From the NCBI RefSeq assembly GCF_005405205.1, contig NZ_BJDP01000014.1, forward strand, positions 1 through 40,863: a stretch of 40,863 bases of DNA, in the 5' to 3' direction. The notes beneath the pieces are model-generated. The model was not told where the DNA came from. It worked only from the letters and a program-made list of their open reading frames with translations, and made no database searches. Source of the DNA: Enterococcus pingfangensis (GTDB lineage Bacteria > Bacillota > Bacilli > Lactobacillales > Enterococcaceae). The position numbers and the translations under genes are program-made. Of this stretch, positions 36,012 through 40,863 are shown piece by piece. The first letter of the stretch is position 1. Every line of letters starts with the position of its first letter.

Positions 36012-39000
36012 TTACTCAACTTTTGTCGTTAACGTCCAATAAAACGTTAGTGAATACGTACCCATTTTTTGCTGTTTCGTCGGCACGTCTAAAAAAATTC
36101 CTTTTGTCTCAGACCAATCAGCAAACGTCGTTACAAATGAACCATTTCGGCTAAAGAGTGGGACGGCTGTCTCCAATGAAGAAAGTTGCCCCGCTTCTTG
36201 AAAATACAATTCACCAATCTCAGGCGTCTCGGCATGTAAAGTCAATTGCCACGGCGCTGATCCTGTCCGCGTATCTTGGACTTCCAACTGCCCAATAACA
36301 TCAGGATAAAATTTTGTTTGCTCTCCGATCGATCGCTGTCCAAAATCAATCAAATCCGGAAGCGTCAAGAGCTTCAAACTTTCGGCTGTTTGTTGAAACA
36401 TTGCTTGGATTTGATAATAATAGTTTTCTTTAGCCACCCAAACAGGTTCCGTACAGCTGCTTTTTTCCCCATTACTCACTGTTATTTCCGCTTGCTGAAA
36501 AGAAACTTGATCCGTTTCAAGAAATTCTAGTCGAAGAGTCCGTCCATTCTCAGCCGGAATAATTATTTCTCCTTGTCTGTCATCAGCAACCGCCCAGTAA
36601 TCCAACGGTTGATTGTTGGACTTAGGAGAAAGCTGATGGCTGATCTTACCTAAAGGACTAATCACTTGGTACTCAACGATTGTAGCCGCTACTGCCAGTC
36701 CGGTTGCACCGTTGCTATCTCCCGTATAAGCATGACCTGTCTCATCAAAGCCGATAAAATTTTCAGGCGATAATGAACTCTCGTTTCCTGCAAACGTCAT
36801 AACAGAATAGCCTTTTTGCTGAGCAAAATAGTTTCCTGAAACTGCTTCTGGTTCTGCCGGTGTCAGCAAGCGCCAAATTAATTTTTTCTCTGGAGTCAAT
36901 TTTCTTAAAAAAATAGTTTGTGCTCCGGCTGACGAATGAATCTCCGCATTTGCCGCTGTGATGAGTTCTCCCGTTTTTAATTTGCTTACCGCTAACTGAG
37001 CACCTTCTGCTAAAATAAGTTCACCAAACCGATGATACGTTTGGCCAAAATCAGCATTATTCGCCGCACTGCCGTTTAGAATCGTACCCGCAGTTAAGTG
37101 ATTTTCAACAGTCAGCTGAGTAAAATTATGGATTGTTTCAACAAAACTTGACTTTGCGAGCGTTCCAAATTTTATCGCAATTTCAGCAGTGCTATTTTCA
37201 ATCAGCGAATTGGTAAAAGAAATTTGATCACTGCCGATGAGTGCCTTGATTGTCTGAGCCGCTTGAATATCAAGCACCAACCCATGAGTCAAGCGCCCAG
37301 CATAGCTATTTTTGACCATTCCTTGAATCAGCGAAAAATCACCGTTAGGAGCATTGATATCCATTTTGATCAGCGGAGTGATCAATGAACGTGCATCCGT
37401 ACCGCCATCGCCTAATACTTCCAGCTCAGAAAAACTTGTTTTTGTTGCGAGTGTAAAATCAATTTGCTGATCAGCGCCGCCTAGCAAATTGGTTCGCTCC
37501 GCATTTTTAGGTCGAGCCGCCGCAATGCTCAGGCCAGACATCAGTGCCACTGACTCCGTTAATTCCAGCGAAACGTTTCCGCTGATCATTCCTTCCTTAG
37601 CGACACCGCCCATAATTTGCGTGACATTCCCATTTTTCTTAAAATGACCGCCTTGGACGATTGTCTCAACATTTCCGTCGATCATATGGTTGGAACGCGC
37701 GCCATATGAACCGGCCAGCTGGCCTAGAAACTCGCCGCCTAAAATTTTTGTGTAAGCATTGCCGATCATCCGCCGATCTAAATCACTTCCTGCGGTAACA
37801 ATCCCTTCTACTTCGCCGCCAGTTATTTCTAGAAAACTATCTCCATAAAGTCTGTAACAACCCCCGCCTGAACCGAAAAAACGATTGACCTTGCCGCCAA
37901 GCAATTGAGCGTACCGCGTTCCTGCGATCGTTCCGCTGGTGCTCCCGCCGTAAGCAAAATTCAGCAAAGCTTGTTCGACAATTAATTCTGTTGACCCGTT
38001 AATGAATAATGTATTTTCCCAGGTGTTTCGATTATCGCCGCCACCTGCCGCCGCATTAAAACCATAATTAGACGCTAAATTTGTTACGTTCGGCAAAACA
38101 TTCGGATTAATCCCGACTTGCTGAGCATGATTGCCCCAAAGTTTGCTGTAGACCAGCCCTACTTCGCCTAAAATTAGACGGACTTTTCCGTCAATCACGC
38201 CGGCAAAACCGGCACCGCGAACAGTTTGACTGACTCCTGACCCGCCGCTGACACAGCCGCCTAACAAGCGCGTTGTGACATCGCCTTCGACTAAAAAAGC
38301 AGAACTATCTTTGGCCAATGACAAACGTTCCGCTGCTTTCAGCTGATCGTACCTTAATTCTTCAGCCGTTCGTTTTTGCGGATCTATTTGATTGACCTCG
38401 GGGACTAAATCAGTTGAGTTAGACAGACTTTTTTTCTGCAGATCCATTCCACCGGCACCATCGATTCGGATAAAGGATCCTTTATTGGCACTGCCGGCAT
38501 GGATTTGATTTTCAATGTCACCAACGATTTTACCGCTGTACTGATTCCCCCCAACAAAACTGCGCTCGCCTTTTTGAAAGCGGCGGGTATCAATTTTGGT
38601 GGTGATTGCTCGATCGTGTCCAATTATCTCGCCTGCTTGCGAACCGCCAATCAAAATTCCTTCGCTGGAAAAACTGCCACTGCCAGAAATATTGTTATTG
38701 ATCGTCCCCGTTCTCCCAAAAGCTACACCGCCGACAAAATTGCACAGCAGAAAATTTTCTGAACTAGAAGCTAAATAATTGGTTATCTCACCCGTCACTT
38801 CAACTGGAGCTGTTGTGCCTATACCGCCGCCATAATAACGTTCCAGTATCCCTTCCAGTTTTCTGATCTCCGTTGTGACATTTCCACAAACTTTTCCATC
38901 CAACGAACCACCGCATAATTGAGTGATGTTTCCAGTCATATCTAAAATTTGGATCGAAGGATTTCCTATCAATGTCCCGGATTCATTTCCGCCATAAATT

Positions 39001-39542
39001 TCCCAACTGCCGCCGGTAACTTGCTGAAAAATAATTTTGGGATCACCGATCAGATCACGATTGCTACCGCCAAATAATTGCGTCGCTTGGCGATGTTGGA
39101 TATTTTTAAAAAGAAGTTGATGACCGTTTCCGTAGATTTTATTTCCTTGCAAAGTTAAATCTTCAAACTGGACAGCTTGACCGAAAAAACAAGTATTTGG
39201 CAACTTCAATTCAGCAGCAGAAATCCCTTTAACTTTTAGTTTTGTAGGAATACTAACAAAATTGATTGTCTCACGCGTTGGATTGGGATAAATCACGTCT
39301 TCTCCAACCGTTGTCTGGCTCAGATCAAGACTGCCGGAAAGTTGGATCGTATAAGTGTCCTCTTTGCCAAATTGATGGAGATCCAGTAACAATTCTTGCA
39401 AGCCTGCACTGCTTAAAGGATAGTTTGTTTGCTGGGTAACCGGCGGAATAAGTTCTAAAGATTCGGTTTCAGCTTGCACTGCGTAAGGACCACAGAAAAA
39501 AATGAAAAGATAGAGTACAAAATAAGCGATTTTTTTTGACAT
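36012..39542 (-). CDS. large secreted WxL-domain protein with beta-solenoid repeats
   Basis: An 1176-residue surface protein. Residues 1-24 form a signal peptide ending in VQA. Residues ~150-690 hold about 14 repeats of roughly 25-35 residues built on GG..xGxIxGxxxxxI (examples: IYGGNESGTLIGNPSI, AYGGSTSGTIAGTRYAQLLGG, LAGSYGARSNHMIDGNVETIVQGG). They are interrupted by a charged insert near 365-425. This looks like a beta-solenoid. Residues ~730-920 are another beta-rich module. The C-terminal ~120 residues are a WxL cell-wall domain: LPDLIDFGQRSI, then Trp1098-Gln-Leu, and Trp1169-Thr-Leu near the end. No LPXTG anchor. The usual WxL partner genes (DUF916/DUF3324-type, LPXTG) are absent nearby. 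Probable adhesin or wall-bound scaffold. ATG at 39542 with AGGAG upstream. Confidence 0.85.
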   Translation of the reverse strand: MSKKIAYFVLYLFIFFCGPYAVQAETESLELIPPVTQQTNYPLSSAGLQELLLDLHQFGKEDTYTIQLSGSLDLSQTTVGEDVIYPNPTRETINFVSIPTKLKVKGISAAELKLPNTCFFGQAVQFEDLTLQGNKIYGNGHQLLFKNIQHRQATQLFGGSNRDLIGDPKIIFQQVTGGSWEIYGGNESGTLIGNPSIQILDMTGNITQLCGGSLDGKVCGNVTTEIRKLEGILERYYGGGIGTTAPVEVTGEITNYLASSSENFLLCNFVGGVAFGRTGTINNNISGSGSFSSEGILIGGSQAGEIIGHDRAITTKIDTRRFQKGERSFVGGNQYSGKIVGDIENQIHAGSANKGSFIRIDGAGGMDLQKKSLSNSTDLVPEVNQIDPQKRTAEELRYDQLKAAERLSLAKDSSAFLVEGDVTTRLLGGCVSGGSGVSQTVRGAGFAGVIDGKVRLILGEVGLVYSKLWGNHAQQVGINPNVLPNVTNLASNYGFNAAAGGGDNRNTWENTLFINGSTELIVEQALLNFAYGGSTSGTIAGTRYAQLLGGKVNRFFGSGGGCYRLYGDSFLEITGGEVEGIVTAGSDLDRRMIGNAYTKILGGEFLGQLAGSYGARSNHMIDGNVETIVQGGHFKKNGNVTQIMGGVAKEGMISGNVSLELTESVALMSGLSIAAARPKNAERTNLLGGADQQIDFTLATKTSFSELEVLGDGGTDARSLITPLIKMDINAPNGDFSLIQGMVKNSYAGRLTHGLVLDIQAAQTIKALIGSDQISFTNSLIENSTAEIAIKFGTLAKSSFVETIHNFTQLTVENHLTAGTILNGSAANNADFGQTYHRFGELILAEGAQLAVSKLKTGELITAANAEIHSSAGAQTIFLRKLTPEKKLIWRLLTPAEPEAVSGNYFAQQKGYSVMTFAGNESSLSPENFIGFDETGHAYTGDSNGATGLAVAATIVEYQVISPLGKISHQLSPKSNNQPLDYWAVADDRQGEIIIPAENGRTLRLEFLETDQVSFQQAEITVSNGEKSSCTEPVWVAKENYYYQIQAMFQQTAESLKLLTLPDLIDFGQRSIGEQTKFYPDVIGQLEVQDTRTGSAPWQLTLHAETPEIGELYFQEAGQLSSLETAVPLFSRNGSFVTTFADWSETKGIFLDVPTKQQKMGTYSLTFYWTLTTKVE

Positions 39543-39626
39543 ATTCGTCTCCTTTTTTATACAATATACGTATAGAAGACGAATCGGCTTTGGGTTATTT
39601 CAAGTTTATAAATATAAGCCACTTCA

Positions 39627-39655
39627 TTGCGTCTCTATGCACACTGTGCTATGAT
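39627..39655 (+). promoter_or_regulatory. promoter of the 6S-like RNA
   Basis: TTGCGT (39627-39632), 17 bases, TATGAT (39650-39655), with TGC giving an extended -10. The expected start near 39662 coincides with the 5' end of the long terminal helix. Confidence 0.72.
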
Positions 39656-39661
39656 TGAGAT

Positions 39662-39857
39662 GGAAATTCTGTGATGTACGCGTTGCCTATTTCAGTGTTG
39701 ACCGAACATTTTTATTGATATCTTGGGATCCGTCTTGTGTCAAAGTTGGTAACATGCCTTTTCATTTGGTAGTTCGATGCTTAGACCATGGAACCCACCT
39801 GCTAGATTTTGCGGGATCAATACTATCGGGTGAATAACGGCATCGACGGAATTTTCC
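39662..39857 (+). ncRNA. ssrS: probable 6S RNA
   Basis: About 196 bases, no credible protein, folding by hand into one long irregular rod. The 5' GGAAATTC-TGT-GATG pairs with the 3' CATC-ACG-GAATTTTCC. CGTT/AACG, ATTGAT/ATCAAT, TGGG..CC/GG..CCCA and GTCT/AGAC follow inward, with unpaired bulges between and an apical TGCC/GGTA hairpin. A long helix with a central bubble and this size is typical of 6S RNA, which binds the housekeeping RNA polymerase holoenzyme. In Bacillus subtilis 6S-1 (bsrA) lies close to the rarA homologue yrvN, as I recall; here rarA is also near, separated by the WxL gene. Together with its promoter and the palindromic terminator this fills most of 39543-39924. Confidence 0.78.
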
Positions 39858-39874
39858 ATTTTTTTTGGAATAAA

Positions 39875-39906
39875 AGCAATTTGCGTACGCAAATTGCTTT
39901 TTCTTA
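39875..39906. terminator. perfectly palindromic terminator
   Basis: AAAAGCAATTTGC-GTAC-GCAAATTGCTTTT is fully self-complementary, with T-runs on the plus side. It follows the 6S-like RNA and stands only about 20 bases before the next start codon. Confidence 0.85.
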
Positions 39907-39924
39907 TATTATTGGAGGAAAAAA

Positions 39925-40209
39925 ATGATCCGGATCTTATTATTTTTACTTGCACTTATTCTACTGACTTGCAGCTATTATTTGATCAAAAAACCACAAG
40001 GACTGCTAGTCCTTTTTAGCAAACAGACCCAAACTGAATCTCGCATCTTTTTGCGGCAATTTGGTTATCTTTATGGACTGCTTGGAATCCTCGGCATCGT
40101 TGTCGCCATTTTTAATCAGCGAACTTATTCTATGCTGTATCTAATTTTGCTTTTAGTCGCAGCGGCTGTCTTCGCATTATTAATGGGCGCAAAAACAAAA
40201 AAAGGTTAA
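39925..40209 (+). CDS. small membrane protein of unknown function
   Basis: A 94-residue protein with three hydrophobic segments (about 3-20, 47-62 and 68-85) and a Lys-rich C-terminus (KTKKG), which suggests a cytoplasmic tail. I do not recognise the family. ATG at 39925 with TTGGAGG upstream makes it credible. There is no room for a promoter between the palindromic terminator (ending 39906) and the ribosome site, so it must depend on read-through from the 6S-like promoter or on a start hidden in the T-rich 39855-39885. A UspA gene follows 55 bases on. Confidence 0.72.
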   Translation: MIRILLFLLALILLTCSYYLIKKPQGLLVLFSKQTQTESRIFLRQFGYLYGLLGILGIVVAIFNQRTYSMLYLILLLVAAAVFALLMGAKTKKG

Positions 40210-40264
40210 CAGTACCATTTTTAAGTATTTTGTTTTAAAATAAAAGTGTGAAAAGGAGTTGGTA

Positions 40265-40738
40265 ATGATGGATCAAGAATATAGTAAAATCATGGTGGCC
40301 GTTGATGGTTCGAGCGAAGCAGAATTAGCTTTCAAAAAAGCTGTAAACGTCGCAAAACGAAATCAAGCGGAATTATTATTGGCGCATGTCATTGATACAC
40401 GTGCGTTTCAAACAGTTTCTTCTTTCGATAATGTGCTAGCAGAACAAGCAACTGACATGGCAAAACAAACGTTATCGGATTATGAAGCGGATGCAAAAAA
40501 AGCTGGTGTCGAACACATTAGCACAGTTATTGAATACGGCGCTCCCAAAGTACTGATCGCCACTCAAATTCCTGAAAACAACCAAATCGATTTGATCATG
40601 CTGGGTGCGACCGGATTGAATGCGGTGGAACGTTTATTCATCGGATCAGTTTCTGAATATGTTATTCGTAATGCAAGTTGTGATGTATTGATTGTCCGGA
40701 CTGACTTAGAAAACCAAGTTCCTAAAGAAGATAAATAA
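40265..40738 (+). CDS. universal stress protein, UspA family
   Basis: A 157-residue single-domain Usp. It begins KIMVAVDGSSEAELAFKKA and carries the ATP-binding pattern GATGLNAVERLFIGSVSEYVI (Gly-x2-Gly-x9-Gly-Ser), so it probably binds ATP. Two adjacent ATGs at 40265 and 40268 are usable; AAAAGGAG lies 6 bases before the first. A TTG at 40259 is not needed. Its role in stress survival is inferred from the family only. Confidence 0.93.
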   Translation: MMDQEYSKIMVAVDGSSEAELAFKKAVNVAKRNQAELLLAHVIDTRAFQTVSSFDNVLAEQATDMAKQTLSDYEADAKKAGVEHISTVIEYGAPKVLIATQIPENNQIDLIMLGATGLNAVERLFIGSVSEYVIRNASCDVLIVRTDLENQVPKEDK

Positions 40739-40742
40739 TTTT

Positions 40743-40788
40743 AAAAAAAATGGATGCGACAAATTCTTGTCGCATCCATTTTTTATAT
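40743..40788. terminator. terminator of the UspA gene
   Basis: ATGGATGCGACAA / TTGTCGCATCCAT with a 4-base loop, A-run before and T-run after, perfect pairing. The core GCGACAA/TTGTCGC is close to the GTGACA/TGTCAC family seen elsewhere. Nothing further is called in 40789-40863. Confidence 0.92.
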
Positions 40789-40863
40789 TACGCCGATTGT
40801 AAAATTAAGCTAGACAACTAAAAAAGCCATTTGTGCTACACTCAAAATAGTTCTGACCAAAGA

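Noticed and set aside
39655..39837. A 60-codon open frame inside the 6S-like RNA
   Set aside because: No ribosome binding site; the region folds into a long rod with its own promoter, which fits RNA better than protein.

Overview
The window looks like the chromosome of a low-GC lactic acid bacterium of the Enterococcaceae, most likely an Enterococcus. The signs are the gene blocks tatD-rnmV-rsmA and glycosylase-DUF3013-prmA-rsmE-relA-dtd, strong AGGAGG-type ribosome binding sites, a WxL-domain surface protein, a NiaX niacin transporter and a Met T-box. No family was checked by database search; names rest on motifs, length and gene order. The species cannot be fixed from the sequence. No tRNA, rRNA, insertion sequence, prophage, CRISPR array or obvious defence gene was seen.

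Layout. 1-2.6 kb: intergenic terminators, a secreted coiled-coil/3D-domain protein and a CmpB-like membrane protein. 2.8-6.3 kb: two overlapping half-transporters forming an asymmetric ABC exporter. 6.3-8.9 kb: an MFS efflux gene preceded by a 13-codon leader peptide with an Arg-Leu-Arg motif and an RNA hairpin that can hide the MFS ribosome binding site, then a GH3 (NagZ-like) lipoprotein. 9.1-11.6 kb: an OmpR-like regulator with a degenerate receiver, niaX under two NiaR-type operators, and trhO. 11.8-13.2 kb: a MetE-like methyltransferase under a Met T-box. 13.3-17 kb: an amino-sugar operon (nanE, PTS IICB, PTS IIA) divergent from an RpiR regulator. 17-20.5 kb: a DUF3089 protein, then tatD-rnmV-rsmA. 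20.6-22.6 kb: a membrane protein, a DJ-1/PfpI protein and an orphan ORF. 22.6-23.4 kb: an 800-base stretch without a gene but with convergent promoters facing one hairpin. 23.4-25.4 kb: metG. 25.7-28.7 kb: DUF2200, malic enzyme and fumC. 28.8-34.5 kb: dtd, relA, rsmE, prmA, DUF3013 and a DNA glycosylase. 34.6-40.9 kb: rarA, a 1176-residue WxL/beta-solenoid surface protein, a probable 6S RNA, a small membrane protein and a UspA protein.

How it works together. FumC and malic enzyme convert fumarate to malate to pyruvate. The PTS and NanE convert an imported amino sugar, probably ManNAc, to GlcNAc-6-P. tatD-rnmV-rsmA, rsmE, prmA, metG, dtd and trhO are translation and RNA-maturation genes. Several units carry cis-regulation visible in the sequence: T-box, NiaR operators, leader-peptide attenuator, and a recurring terminator family with GTGAC/GTCAC cores.

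The strongest candidate for an undescribed system is the Arg-Leu-Arg leader peptide and attenuator in front of the MFS gene. Next come the convergent small-RNA locus at 22.87-23.19 kb and the orphan WxL/solenoid protein lying between rarA and the 6S RNA.
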